A stretch of DNA of 32,244 nucleotides from Thiobacillus sp. UBA2186 (GCA_002327405.1 DCVO01000187.1:1-32244), one strand, 5' to 3'. Shown: positions 13,710-23,186, counted from the first letter of the stretch. Notes: generated by a model not told the origin, from the sequence alone. Program-made: numbers and translations.

Positions 13710-13730
13710 GCGACCGAAAGGAGCTAACAG

Positions 13731-14153
13731 ATGTCTTACAGCGACAAGGTACTGGACCACTACGAGAACCCGCGCAACGTCGGCGGCTTCGAGGCGGAAG
13801 ACGCTTCGGTCGGCACCGGCATGGTGGGTGCGCCGGCCTGCGGCGATGTGATGAAGCTGCAGATCAAGGTGAACGAGGACGGCGTGATCGAGGAAGCGCG
13901 CTTCAAGACCTACGGCTGCGGCTCGGCCATCGCTTCCAGTTCGCTGGTGACCGAATGGGTCAAGGGCAAGACCCTGGACCAGGCGATGGCGATCAAGAAC
14001 ACCGACATCGCCGAGGAACTGGCGCTGCCGCCGGTAAAGATTCACTGCTCGATCCTGGCCGAGGACGCCATCAAGGCCGCGGTGGCCGACTACCGCAACA
14101 AACACGACGTCGCGAGCGAAGGCTACGCCGCCTGCGATCCCAAAGCCGCCTGA
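13731..14153 (+). CDS. iscU: IscU Fe-S cluster scaffold
   Basis: The 140-residue protein starts MSYSDKVLDHYENPRNVGGF and has the three ligand cysteines (GAPACGDVMKLQ, YGCGSAIASSSLV, KIHCSILAEDAI), plus the Asp next to the first. The LPPVK motif that the chaperone HscA binds is present just before the third cysteine. It is the short IscU type, lacking the middle and C-terminal domains of classical NifU. The C-terminus carries about 12 residues more than E. coli IscU, ending EGYAACDPKAA with an extra cysteine. AAAGGAGCTAACAG gives a strong ribosome binding site. Confidence 0.95.
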   Translation: MSYSDKVLDHYENPRNVGGFEAEDASVGTGMVGAPACGDVMKLQIKVNEDGVIEEARFKTYGCGSAIASSSLVTEWVKGKTLDQAMAIKNTDIAEELALPPVKIHCSILAEDAIKAAVADYRNKHDVASEGYAACDPKAA

Positions 14154-14164
14154 AAGGAGCACAC

Positions 14165-14509
14165 ATGGAAACCGCAATCGAAAGCCCGCTCAACTTCACC
14201 GATGCCGCTGCAACCAAGGTCAAGGAGATGATCGTCGACGAAGGCAACGATGCCCTCAAGCTGCGCGTCTACGTCTCCGGCGGCGGCTGCTCGGGCTTTC
14301 AGTACGGCTTCGCCTTCGACGAGAACACCAACGATGACGACACCGTCGTCGAGAAATGCGGCGTGGCGCTGCTCATCGACGCCATGAGCTTCCAGTACCT
14401 GGCCGGCGCCGAGATCGACTATCAGGAAGGCCTGGAGGGCGCGCGCTTCGTGATCAAGAATCCCAACGCCGCGTCCACCTGCGGCTGCGGCAGCTCCTTC
14501 TCCGTTTAA
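14165..14509 (+). CDS. erpA: ErpA-type A-type Fe-S carrier
   Basis: The 114-residue protein reads METAIESPLNFTDAAATKVK and keeps the three A-type carrier cysteines (SGGGCSGFQYGFAFDE and STCGCGSSFSV). The YVSGGGCSGFQYGF and YQEGLEGARFVIKNPNA segments match ErpA rather than IscA. A-type carriers take clusters from the scaffold to target apoproteins. It lies 11 bp after iscU behind AAAGGAGCACAC. Having an ErpA relative inside an isc operon is unusual; erpA normally stands alone. Confidence 0.92.
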   Translation: METAIESPLNFTDAAATKVKEMIVDEGNDALKLRVYVSGGGCSGFQYGFAFDENTNDDDTVVEKCGVALLIDAMSFQYLAGAEIDYQEGLEGARFVIKNPNAASTCGCGSSFSV

Positions 14510-14535
14510 GGAAGGTCGGAAAAAAATGGCAACAC

Positions 14536-14625
14536 TCGTCATTGCGAGCGAAGCGAAGCAATCCAGTGTTTTGAAATCCATTAATTCTCTGGATCGCCAC
14601 GGCGCTTCGCGCTTCGCGATGACGA
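14536..14625. repeat. Hairpin repeat, TCGTCATTGCGAG/GCGATGACGA family
   Basis: The arms TCGTCATTGCGAGCGAAGCG and cttcgcGATGACGA enclose CAATCCAG/CTGGATCG. Relatives are at 25961-26032 and 27445-27556. It separates erpA and iscA within the operon. Confidence 0.8.
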
Positions 14626-14654
14626 TTTTTGTAACGTTTTCTTAAGGAGCCAGC

Positions 14655-14978
14655 ATGGCAATCACGCTTTCTGAAAACGCCGCCAAGCGCGTGCAGAAAT
14701 TCCTCGACCAGCGCGGCAAGGGCATCGGACTCAGGCTGGGCGTACGCACCAGCGGATGCTCCGGCATGGCCTATACGCTCGAATTCGTGGACGAAGCCCA
14801 GCCCGAGGACCTCGCCTTCGAGTCGCATGGCGTCACCGTGCTGACCGACCCCAAGAGCCTCGCCTTCATCGACGGCACCGAACTCGATTTCGTGCGCGAG
14901 GGCCTGAACGAAGGCTTCAAGTTCAACAATCCCAACGTGAAGAACACCTGCGGCTGCGGGGAAAGTTTCAACATTTAA
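14655..14978 (+). CDS. iscA: IscA A-type Fe-S carrier
   Basis: The 107-residue protein begins MAITLSENAAKRVQKFLDQR, with RTSGCSGMAYTLEFVDE and the C-terminal NTCGCGESFNI giving the three metal-binding cysteines. It matches IscA closely over its whole length and is distinct from the ErpA-type gene just upstream, so the operon encodes two different A-type carriers. TTAAGGAGCCAGC provides the ribosome binding site. In canonical isc operons iscA is followed by hscB; here hscA follows directly, 14 bp away. Confidence 0.94.
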   Translation: MAITLSENAAKRVQKFLDQRGKGIGLRLGVRTSGCSGMAYTLEFVDEAQPEDLAFESHGVTVLTDPKSLAFIDGTELDFVREGLNEGFKFNNPNVKNTCGCGESFNI

Positions 14979-14992
14979 CAGGATAGAAAATC

Positions 14993-16861
<1,869 letters not shown>

Positions 16862-16867
16862 GCATGA

Positions 16868-16929
16868 GTAGGAGCAGCGTCCACGCCGCGATCAACAGAC
16901 TTGAATCGCGCCTTGGAAGGCGCTCCTAC
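16868..16929. repeat. REP pair, GTAG-headed family
   Basis: Two inverted REP units (16868-16892 and 16905-16929), each starting GTAGGAGC and ending CGCGAT, with stems of different sequence. This is the family flanking the RAYT gene at 18977-19447. Confidence 0.85.
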
Positions 16930-16941
16930 GACGGACAGGTA

Positions 16942-17119
16942 AACCCAGATAATCCATTAGGACGCGAGATGATGGCGAGGCGATTTGCGAGGCAGTTTTG
17001 GTGCTTGGGAGAAGCCCATAGCTTGGGCTATGGGCGCCGAGCAAGCGGCGAAAATGACCGCAAAGCGACCGCCAGCACTCGCGTAGGCTCGAAGAGCCGC
17101 CTAATGGATTATCTGGGTT
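16942..17119. mobile_element. MITE-like element with 20-bp perfect terminal inverted repeats
   Basis: AACCCAGATAATCCATTAGG at 16942-16961 and its exact reverse complement at 17100-17119 bound a 178-bp segment without a credible gene. An internal palindrome (AGCCCATAGCttGGGCTATGGGC-like, about 17015-17037) is present. It abuts the fdx start, replacing the normal leader and ribosome binding site. Confidence 0.75.
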
Positions 17120-17125
17120 AAATCC

Positions 17126-17464
17126 ATGCCCCAGATCATCGTCCTCCCGCATGAATCGCTGTGTCCTGACGGCGCCGCGTTCGATGCCGTATCCGGCGCC
17201 ACGATCTGCGACAGCCTGATCAAAGCCGGCATCGAACTCGACCATGCCTGCGAAAAGTCGTGCGCCTGCACCACCTGCCATGTCATCGTGCGCGAAGGCT
17301 TCGATTCCCTGAATCCCGGCACCGAGAAGGAGGACGACCTGCTCGACCGCGCCTGGGGCCTGGAACCCGAATCGCGCCTTGCCTGCCAGGCCGTCGTCGA
17401 CGGCAGCGACCTGGTGATCGAGATCCCCAGGTATTCGATCAACATGGTCAAGGAAGGGCATTGA
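17126..17464 (+). CDS. fdx: ISC-type [2Fe-2S] ferredoxin
   Basis: The 112-residue protein starts MPQIIVLPHESLCPDGAAFD. The cluster ligands follow the adrenodoxin-type C-x5-C-x2-C-xn-C pattern in HACEKSCACTTCHVIVREGF and ESRLACQAVV, essentially the E. coli Fdx sequence. It donates electrons during cluster assembly on IscU/IscS. Only six bases separate the start from the MITE-like element, and no good Shine-Dalgarno remains, so expression may be reduced. The C-terminus ends SINMVKEGH as in ISC ferredoxins. Confidence 0.93.
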   Translation: MPQIIVLPHESLCPDGAAFDAVSGATICDSLIKAGIELDHACEKSCACTTCHVIVREGFDSLNPGTEKEDDLLDRAWGLEPESRLACQAVVDGSDLVIEIPRYSINMVKEGH

Positions 17465-17476
17465 GTTGCAAACCCT

Positions 17477-17786
17477 TTAACCACGGGGAACACGGGGAAA
17501 ACAAGAAACTTGCCATTAAGCTCCCTCCCCTCCCGCAGGGGAGGGTTGGGGTGGGGTAAACACCGGCGCCCGATTCGCCACACATTTACCCCCTCCCAGC
17601 CGCCCAGGGACTGGCTTGCAAGCCAGTCCCGTTCCGGCGGGGCAAGGCCAGGCAGCTGGCCTTGCCTCTTCCGCCTCCACCCCCCGGCAAACGGGGGAGG
17701 AGCGTCAGGTTGTTTTTGTTTTCATTTTCCAAGTTTTTTGCTTTTGGTTTGCCTTTCCCCGTGTCCCCCGTGTTCCCCGTGGTTAA
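17477..17786. repeat. Nested hairpin repeats between fdx and ald
   Basis: The outer arms TTAACCACGGGGAACACGGG and its complement ending at 17786 enclose a complete copy of the GAGGG family (17519-17703, arms CTCCCTCCCCTCC and GGGGGAGGAG). Inside that are further palindromes, GACTGGCTTGCAAGCCAGTC and GGCCAGGCAGCTGGCC. This accounts for the 343-bp gene-free stretch 17465-17807. Confidence 0.8.
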
Positions 17787-17807
17787 CCGTTCTTAAAGGT
17801 GTTCAAC

Positions 17808-18899
17808 ATGCGCATCGGCATCCCCAAAGAGATCAAGGACCACGAGTACCGTGTCGGCGTCACGCCCGCGGGCGTTACTGCATTGAAGGCGCGCGGCCAC
17901 CATGTCCTGGTGGAAGCCGGCGCCGGCGCGCGCATCGGTTTCAGCGACGCCCTGTACGAAGCCGGCGGCGCCATGATCGCGGGGCGCAACGAGGTCTACG
18001 GCTGCGACATGGTGGTCAAGGTCAAGGAGCCGCAGCCCTCGGAAGTGGCGCTGCTGCGCGAGGGGCAGATTCTTTTCTGTTACCTGCATCTCGCGCCCGA
18101 GCCGGAACTCACGCGCGGCCTGCTGGAGAAAAAAGTCGTCGGCATCGCCTACGAGACCGTGACCGACGCCCAGGGCAACCTGCCGCTTTTGATCCCCATG
18201 TCGGAAGTGGCCGGGCGCCTCTCGGTGCAGGCCGGTGCCGCGGCCCTGCAGATTGCCAACGGCGGCAGCGGCGTGCTGCTGGGCGGCGTGCCGGGTGTGG
18301 CGCCGGGCAAAGTGCTGATACTCGGCGGCGGCATCTCCGGCATCAATGCGGCGAAGATGGCACTCGGGCTGGGCGCGGACGTGACGGTGCTGGACATCAA
18401 TCCGGCGCGGTTGCGCTATCTGGATGATGTGTTCGACATGCGCCTGAAGACACGCCATTCCGAGCCCGCCGCCATCGCCGAACTCACGCGCGAAGCCGAT
18501 CTCGTCATCGGCGCCGTGCTCATTCCCGGCAAGCGTGCCCCGCGTCTTGTCACGCGCGACATGGTGAAGGCGATGAAACCCGGCTCGGCCCTGGTGGACA
18601 TCGCCATCGACCAGGGCGGCTGCGCCGAGACCTCGCGCCCCACCACGCACTCCGAGCCCACCTACATCGAGGAAGGCGTGGTGCACTACTGCGTCACCAA
18701 CATGCCGGGCGCCACCGCGCGCACCTCCACCCTGGCGCTGACCCGGGCCACAATGCCTTTTGTGTTGGAGCTCGCCGATAAAGGCTGGGCCCAGGCCCTG
18801 CAGGACAACCCCGGCCTGCGCGACGGCCTCAACGTGTGCCGCGGGCAGGTGACGCATCCGGCAGTGGCGGCCGATCTGGGTTATGTGCTGGCGGCTTGA
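17808..18899 (+). CDS. ald: Alanine dehydrogenase
   Basis: The 363-residue protein starts MRIGIPKEIKDHEYRVGVTP, the hallmark of alanine dehydrogenase. Catalytic Lys in VVKVKEPQPSEV and His in LFCYLHLAPEPELT are present, as is the NAD-binding GKVLILGGGISGINAAKMAL. The enzyme interconverts pyruvate plus ammonia and L-alanine with NADH. ATG 17808 is chosen over GTG 17799 because AAAGG lies 8 bases before it. It follows the ISC operon in the same orientation after a 343-bp repeat-filled gap, so co-transcription is possible but uncertain. A role in capturing fixed ammonium is an inference. Confidence 0.95.
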   Translation: MRIGIPKEIKDHEYRVGVTPAGVTALKARGHHVLVEAGAGARIGFSDALYEAGGAMIAGRNEVYGCDMVVKVKEPQPSEVALLREGQILFCYLHLAPEPELTRGLLEKKVVGIAYETVTDAQGNLPLLIPMSEVAGRLSVQAGAAALQIANGGSGVLLGGVPGVAPGKVLILGGGISGINAAKMALGLGADVTVLDINPARLRYLDDVFDMRLKTRHSEPAAIAELTREADLVIGAVLIPGKRAPRLVTRDMVKAMKPGSALVDIAIDQGGCAETSRPTTHSEPTYIEEGVVHYCVTNMPGATARTSTLALTRATMPFVLELADKGWAQALQDNPGLRDGLNVCRGQVTHPAVAADLGYVLAA

Positions 18900-18905
18900 G
18901 AAGTA

Positions 18906-18963
18906 ATCGCGCCGTGGAAGGCGCTCCCACACGGGGTTGTAGGAGCGGCGTCCACGCCGCGAT
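18906..18963. repeat. REP pair left of the RAYT gene
   Basis: Two inverted REP units, 18906-18930 (degenerate, GTGG-headed on the minus strand) and 18939-18963 (GTAG-headed, stem GCGGCGT/ACGCCGC). With the pair at 19460-19517 they flank the transposase gene, the usual arrangement for a RAYT and its REPs. Confidence 0.88.
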
Positions 18964-18976
18964 TGGTTCAGGGCGT

Positions 18977-19447
18977 CTACAGCCACACCGCATCCCACAG
19001 TGGGTAATCTCCCACCCGCTCCACCAGCTTTGCCCGCAGGGGGTTCGCTACGATGTAGCGGGCCACCGCCTGCACGTCTTCCTCACGGCGCAGGGCGTGG
19101 TCGTGGTAGCCCTCCTGCCACAAAGGCTCGCCGCCCAGATCGATGCGTTCCCCGATGCGGCGCGCCGTGTAACCCTTGATCGAGGCCATCAGCCGGGGAA
19201 GATCGATTCCGTTGCCAAGGCCGAGCAGCCAATGGAAATGATCCGGCATTACCACGCAGGCGAGGGTCTGCACGTTGCCGTTCAGGTCATGATGGCGCAT
19301 GGCTTTGATCACAATCCGCCCCAGGTGGAAATCGGCGAACACTGGACGGCGGCGATGAGTCACGCTGGTGAGAACGTATATTTGCTCCGGCTGGGAATGG
19401 CGGCCTTTGCGGAGATCGTGGCCGCGGGGACGTGGAGTGCTGTTCAT
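18977..19447 (-). mobile_element. REP-associated tyrosine transposase (RAYT, IS200-like Y1 family)
   Basis: The 156-residue protein begins MNSTPRPRGHDLRKGRHSQP. It has the Y1 transposase core: VYVLTSVT-like strand (QIYVLTSVTHRRRPVF), the HUH motif in CVVMPDHFHWLLGL, and the catalytic Tyr helix in EDVQAVARYIVANPLRAKLV, ending YPLWDAVWL. RAYTs bind and process REP hairpins marked by a GTRG tetranucleotide. The gene is flanked on both sides by GTAG-headed REP pairs, and other copies of the family lie at 16868, 24284 and 31113. It is the likely source of their spread. The frame is intact. Confidence 0.92.
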
Positions 19448-19459
19448 GATCCCATTGTA

Positions 19460-19517
19460 ATCGCGCCTTGGAAGGCGCTCCTACGTGGGGTTGTAGGAGC
19501 GGCGTCCACGCCGCGAT
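19460..19517. repeat. REP pair right of the RAYT gene
   Basis: Two inverted REP units, 19460-19484 with stem GCGCCTT/AAGGCGC and 19493-19517 with stem GCGGCGT/ACGCCGC. Both keep the head GTAGGAGCG and tail CGCGAT. Confidence 0.9.
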
Positions 19518-19548
19518 ACGCGAAACCCCAAACAACTCCGGATCGTCG

Positions 19549-19564
19549 TGTCGGAATTCCTACA
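19549..19564. promoter_or_regulatory. NifA upstream activator sequence for nifV
   Basis: TGT-CGGAATTCCT-ACA matches TGT-N10-ACA, with the palindrome GGAATTCC inside. Its centre is about 118 bp upstream of the inferred nifV start site. Confidence 0.68.
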
Positions 19565-19647
19565 TTCCCCGACAAATGTCGTTTACCCGCCTCTCCCCGC
19601 CTTCTCCCTGAATCCTTAACAGACTGATTCGACAGGCGAATTTGTCC

Positions 19648-19663
19648 TGGCATACCCCTTGCT
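19648..19663 (+). promoter_or_regulatory. Sigma-54 promoter of nifV
   Basis: TGGCATACCCCTTGCT matches TGGCAC-N5-TTGCT with one mismatch. Transcription would start near 19674, 37 bases before the nifV ATG. Confidence 0.78.
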
Positions 19664-19710
19664 GTTCCATGGTCAAGAACTAGTGGAATCAAGTCTTACC
19701 CGGAGCGAAC

Positions 19711-20853
19711 ATGGCCCAGTCCTTTGTAGTCGTCAACGACACCACCTTGCGCGACGGCGAGCAGACCGCCGGCGTGGCCTTCACCGCCGAGGAGCGCATC
19801 GCCATCGCGCGCGCCCTGGACGAGGCAGGCGTGCCGGAGATGGAAGTGGGCATTCCGGTCATGGGCGCGGAGGAACGCGAAAACATCCAGGCCATCGCCC
19901 AGCTCGGGCTGCAATCCGAACTCATGGTATGGGGCCGCATGTGCGAGGCCGATCTCATGGCCGCAGCCGATTGCGGCGTGCCGACCGTGAATCTGTCCAT
20001 TCCCGTGTCCGACATCCAGATTCGCCACAAGCTGGGACGCGAGCGCGAATGGGTGCCGGATACGATTACCTATTTCGTCAACCGCGCCCTCGATCTGGGC
20101 ATGGACGTGTGCGTGGGCGGCGAGGATGCCTCGCGCGCAGACACCGACTTCCTGCTGCGTGTGGTGGAAACCGCGGAACATGCCGGCGCCCGCCGCTTCC
20201 GCTTCGCCGACACCCTCGGCCTGCTCGATCCCTTCACCACCTTCAAGCGCATCCAGCAGCTGCGCGAGGCAACCGGACTGGAACTGGAAATGCACGCGCA
20301 CAACGATCTGGGGCTGGCCACCGCCAACACCCTGGCCGCGGTGCTGGCCGGCGCTTCCCACATCAATACCACGGTCAACGGCCTGGGCGAGCGCGCCGGC
20401 AATGCCGCGCTGGAAGAATCCGTCGCCGCCATGCACCACCTCTACAACATCGACACCGGCATCGACAGCCGCCGCTTCCCGGAAATCTCGCGCCTGGTGG
20501 CCATCGCTTCCGGCCGCCCGGTTCCGGTCAACAAGAGCATCGTCGGCGATGCCGTGTTCAGCCACGAAGCCGGAATCCATGTCGACGGCCTGATCAAGAA
20601 TCCGCTCAACTACCAGGGGCTGGACCCGGCCGAAGTCGGGCGCACGCACAAACTGGTGCTGGGCAAGCATTCCGGCTCCAGCGCGGTGATGCAGGCCTAC
20701 GCCGGCCTCGGCATCGCACTTACCGAATTCGAGGCCAAGACCCTGCTCGCGCGCATCCGCGAACATGCCGTCGCCACCAAGCAGACGCCGAGCAATACCG
20801 ACCTGGAACGCTTCTACCTGGAAGCCATTCCGCAAACGCTCAGCCAGTCCTGA
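19711..20853 (+). CDS. nifV: NifV homocitrate synthase
   Basis: The 380-residue enzyme condenses acetyl-CoA and 2-oxoglutarate to R-homocitrate, the organic ligand of FeMo-cofactor. It shows the DRE-TIM signature VVNDTTLRDGEQTAGVAFTA, the metal-binding HxH in LEMHAHNDLGLATANTLA, and VFSHEAGIHVDGLIKN. Length and the C-terminal LARIREHAVATKQTPSNTDL match NifV. ACCCGGAGCGAAC gives a good ribosome binding site. It heads a nifV-cysE-nifW-fixABCX run under its own NifA-type promoter. Confidence 0.95.
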   Translation: MAQSFVVVNDTTLRDGEQTAGVAFTAEERIAIARALDEAGVPEMEVGIPVMGAEERENIQAIAQLGLQSELMVWGRMCEADLMAAADCGVPTVNLSIPVSDIQIRHKLGREREWVPDTITYFVNRALDLGMDVCVGGEDASRADTDFLLRVVETAEHAGARRFRFADTLGLLDPFTTFKRIQQLREATGLELEMHAHNDLGLATANTLAAVLAGASHINTTVNGLGERAGNAALEESVAAMHHLYNIDTGIDSRRFPEISRLVAIASGRPVPVNKSIVGDAVFSHEAGIHVDGLIKNPLNYQGLDPAEVGRTHKLVLGKHSGSSAVMQAYAGLGIALTEFEAKTLLARIREHAVATKQTPSNTDLERFYLEAIPQTLSQS

Positions 20854-20869
20854 CGGAGAGGGTAAAGCC

Positions 20870-21664
20870 ATGTCCGCGATAATCGACCAGGAACTTCTCG
20901 GCATCCCGCAGCCCACCCCCGGCCTGTTTGCGCTGCTGCGCGAAGACGTGTCCTGCGTGTTCCAGCGCGACCCGGCCGCGCGCACCGCCTGGGAAGTCGT
21001 CACCACCTACCCCGGCATCCACGCCCTGCTCTGGCATCGCATCGGCCATGCATTGTGGAAGCGCAAATTGCGCTACGCCGCACGCTTCCTGAGCTTCATG
21101 GCGCGCATGTTCACCCAGATCGACATCCATCCGGGCGCGACCATCGGCCGCCGCTTCTTCATCGACCACGGCTGCGGCGTGGTGATCGGCGAGACTGCCG
21201 AGGTCGGCGACGACGTCACGCTCTATCACGGCGTGACCCTGGGCGGCGTGTCGTGGAACCCCGGCAAGCGCCATCCCACACTCGAAGACGGCGTGGTGGT
21301 CGGCGCCGGCGCCAAGATCCTCGGCCCCATCATCGTCGGGCGCGGCGCGCGCGTGGGCGCCAATTCGGTAGTGATCAACGACGTGCCGGAGGGCATGACG
21401 GTGGTCGGCATCCCCGGCCGCGTGGTGCTGCCGGAAAGCCAGCGCCGCATCACGGCACAGGGCATCGACCTCGACCACCACCTGATGCCGGACCCGGTGG
21501 GCAAGGCGATCTCCTGCCTGCTCGACCGCATCGCCTACCTGGAAAAACACCTTGGCGTATCAGGCGATGCGCCCGCATTGCCGGCGACGAACGACTGCGT
21601 CACCTGTAGCGAAACCTGCGACCCGGCCCACGTCGCCGCAAACCTGAAACGGACCACCCACTAG
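20870..21664 (+). CDS. cysE: Serine O-acetyltransferase, nif-associated (NifP-like)
   Basis: The 264-residue protein is a hexapeptide-repeat acetyltransferase making O-acetylserine for cysteine synthesis, which supplies sulfur for Fe-S clusters. The left-handed beta-helix region runs from IDIHPGATIGRRFFIDHGCG through VVIGETAEVGDDVTLYHGVT, with the catalytic GVSWNPGKRHPTLEDGVVVG region and KILGPIIVGRGARVGANSVV. The position next to nifV is typical of NifP-type CysE. The C-terminus carries a cysteine-rich tail NDCVTCSETCDPAH. GGAGAGGGTAAAGCC precedes ATG 20870. Confidence 0.93.
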   Translation: MSAIIDQELLGIPQPTPGLFALLREDVSCVFQRDPAARTAWEVVTTYPGIHALLWHRIGHALWKRKLRYAARFLSFMARMFTQIDIHPGATIGRRFFIDHGCGVVIGETAEVGDDVTLYHGVTLGGVSWNPGKRHPTLEDGVVVGAGAKILGPIIVGRGARVGANSVVINDVPEGMTVVGIPGRVVLPESQRRITAQGIDLDHHLMPDPVGKAISCLLDRIAYLEKHLGVSGDAPALPATNDCVTCSETCDPAHVAANLKRTTH

Positions 21665-21683
21665 GCAAGCATCGGAAAAAACC

Positions 21684-22016
21684 ATGAGCGAACTCTTCAA
21701 GAAAATGGCCAGCTTCTCGGCGGCGGAAGAATTCCTGGACTACTTCCAGGTTCCCTTCGACCAGGCGGTCGTCAACGTCAACCGCCTGCACATCCTCAAG
21801 CGCTTCAACCAGTACCTGCGCCAGACACCCGGCACTGCCGAGATGGACGACGCTACGCTTTCCGGCGTGTGCAAGGAACTGCTGACCAAGGCCTATGAGG
21901 ATTTCGTGCGCTCCACCCCGGCGCAGGAAAAAGTGTTCAAGGTGTTCCAGGACACGGACGGCAAGCAGCACGTCTCGCTCGACAGCCTGCGCGTTTCCTT
22001 GCCTTCGCATGGTTGA
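21684..22016 (+). CDS. nifW: NifW nitrogenase stabilising/protective protein
   Basis: The 110-residue protein starts MSELFKKMASFSAAEEFLDY and continues FQVPFDQAVVNVNRLHILKR, the recognisable NifW sequence, then TKAYEDFVRSTPAQEKVFKV. NifW binds the MoFe protein and is thought to protect it from oxygen or assist late maturation; the mechanism is not settled. It lies 19 bp after cysE, in the same orientation, and before the fixABCX genes with a hairpin repeat between. Confidence 0.94.
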   Translation: MSELFKKMASFSAAEEFLDYFQVPFDQAVVNVNRLHILKRFNQYLRQTPGTAEMDDATLSGVCKELLTKAYEDFVRSTPAQEKVFKVFQDTDGKQHVSLDSLRVSLPSHG

Positions 22017-22034
22017 GGGGAAACCAAAATGCAA

Positions 22035-22147
22035 GCCACAGAGAACACAGAGAGGGGGATTTTCGAGATGTTGCGCATACAACCGGCCGATACGTCTTGC
22101 CGAATGATAAGAGAGTTTCTCTCTGTGACCTCTGTGCTCTCTGTGGC
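22035..22147. repeat. Long hairpin repeat, GCCACAGAG/CTCTGTGGC family
   Basis: The arms GCCACAGAGAACACAGAGAG and cctctgtgctCTCTGTGGC are separated by about 65 bp. Same family as 10699-10847. Confidence 0.85.
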
Positions 22148-22182
22148 TGTCTTGTTTTTCAAGTCTTAAAGGCCAGACCATC

Positions 22183-23028
22183 ATGCATATCGTCGTTTGC
22201 ATCAAGCAGGTTCCGGACAGCGCGCAGATCCGCGTACACCCGGTCACCAACACCATCATGCGCCAGGGCGTGCCGGCCATCGTCAATCCCTACGACCTGT
22301 TCGCGCTGGAAGAAGCGCTCAGGCTCAAGGACAAGTACGGCGCGCGCGTCACCGTGCTGTGCATGGGCCCGCCGCAGGCCGAGGCCGCGCTGCGCAAGGC
22401 CATTTCCTTCGGCGCCGACGACGCCATCCTCGTCACCGACCGCGCCTTCGCCGGTTCCGACACCCTGGCGACCAGCTTCGCGCTGGCCTCCGCGATCAGG
22501 AAAATCCAGGAAGACATGCCGGTGGACATCGTGTTCGCCGGCAAGCAGACCATCGACGGCGACACCGCCCAGGTCGGTCCCGGCATCGCCAAGCGCATGG
22601 ACCTGCAGCTTTTGACCTACGTGGCGAAGATCGCCGATCTGGACCTGAACAAGCGCGAGATCGTCATTCACCGCCGCGCCGAAGGCGGCGTGCAGGTACT
22701 GAAGACCAAACTGCCCTGCCTCATCACCATGCTCGAAGGCAGCAACGAAATGCGCTTCGCCACCATGGCCAACATGTTCCGCGCCGCGCGCTATCCGCTC
22801 AAGCAGTGGGACAAGGACGCCGCCGGCATCGAGGATGTGACCAAGATCGGCCTCAAGGGTTCGCCCACCATCGTCAGCAAGGTGTTCGCACCGCAGCCCA
22901 AGTCGCAGCGCGCCGAGATCATCGACTGCGAAAGCCGCGAGCCGAAGGACCTCTCCGTCACCCTGCTGGCGAAGATGTTCACCAGGTACCCGAACCTGGC
23001 CGAGGAAATCGGCAAAAACGCAGCCTAG
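22183..23028 (+). CDS. fixA: FixA, electron-transfer flavoprotein beta subunit
   Basis: The 281-residue protein begins MHIVVCIKQVPDSAQIRVHP and has the ETF-beta nucleotide-binding features (GADDAILVTDRAFAGSDTLA, DIVFAGKQTIDGDTAQVGPG, LPCLITMLEGSNEMRFATM). With FixB it forms the flavin-bifurcating ETF that takes electrons from NADH. FixABCX splits them between quinone and a low-potential ferredoxin or flavodoxin that feeds nitrogenase. Order and orientation fixA-fixB-fixC-fixX are as in other diazotrophs. AAAGG precedes the ATG. Confidence 0.95.
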   Translation: MHIVVCIKQVPDSAQIRVHPVTNTIMRQGVPAIVNPYDLFALEEALRLKDKYGARVTVLCMGPPQAEAALRKAISFGADDAILVTDRAFAGSDTLATSFALASAIRKIQEDMPVDIVFAGKQTIDGDTAQVGPGIAKRMDLQLLTYVAKIADLDLNKREIVIHRRAEGGVQVLKTKLPCLITMLEGSNEMRFATMANMFRAARYPLKQWDKDAAGIEDVTKIGLKGSPTIVSKVFAPQPKSQRAEIIDCESREPKDLSVTLLAKMFTRYPNLAEEIGKNAA

Positions 23029-23040
23029 AAGACCATGTTC

Positions 23041-23158
23041 AACACAGAGGACACGGAGAAATGCAAAACCTTCACTGCAATGACACTGCAAGCGCACGGC
23101 TTGACCGAGGGCACTCTTGCCTCGGATTTTCCTCTGTGCCCTCTGTGTCCTCTGTGTG
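23041..23158. repeat. Long hairpin repeat, CACAGAGG/CCTCTGTG family
   Basis: The arms AACACAGAGGACACGGAG and the matching CTCTGTGTCCTCTGTGT lie on either side of a 70-bp centre. It separates fixA and fixB inside the operon. Confidence 0.82.
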
Positions 23159-23186
23159 AAAGATTTTTAGCTTTGAGGATCGCAAG

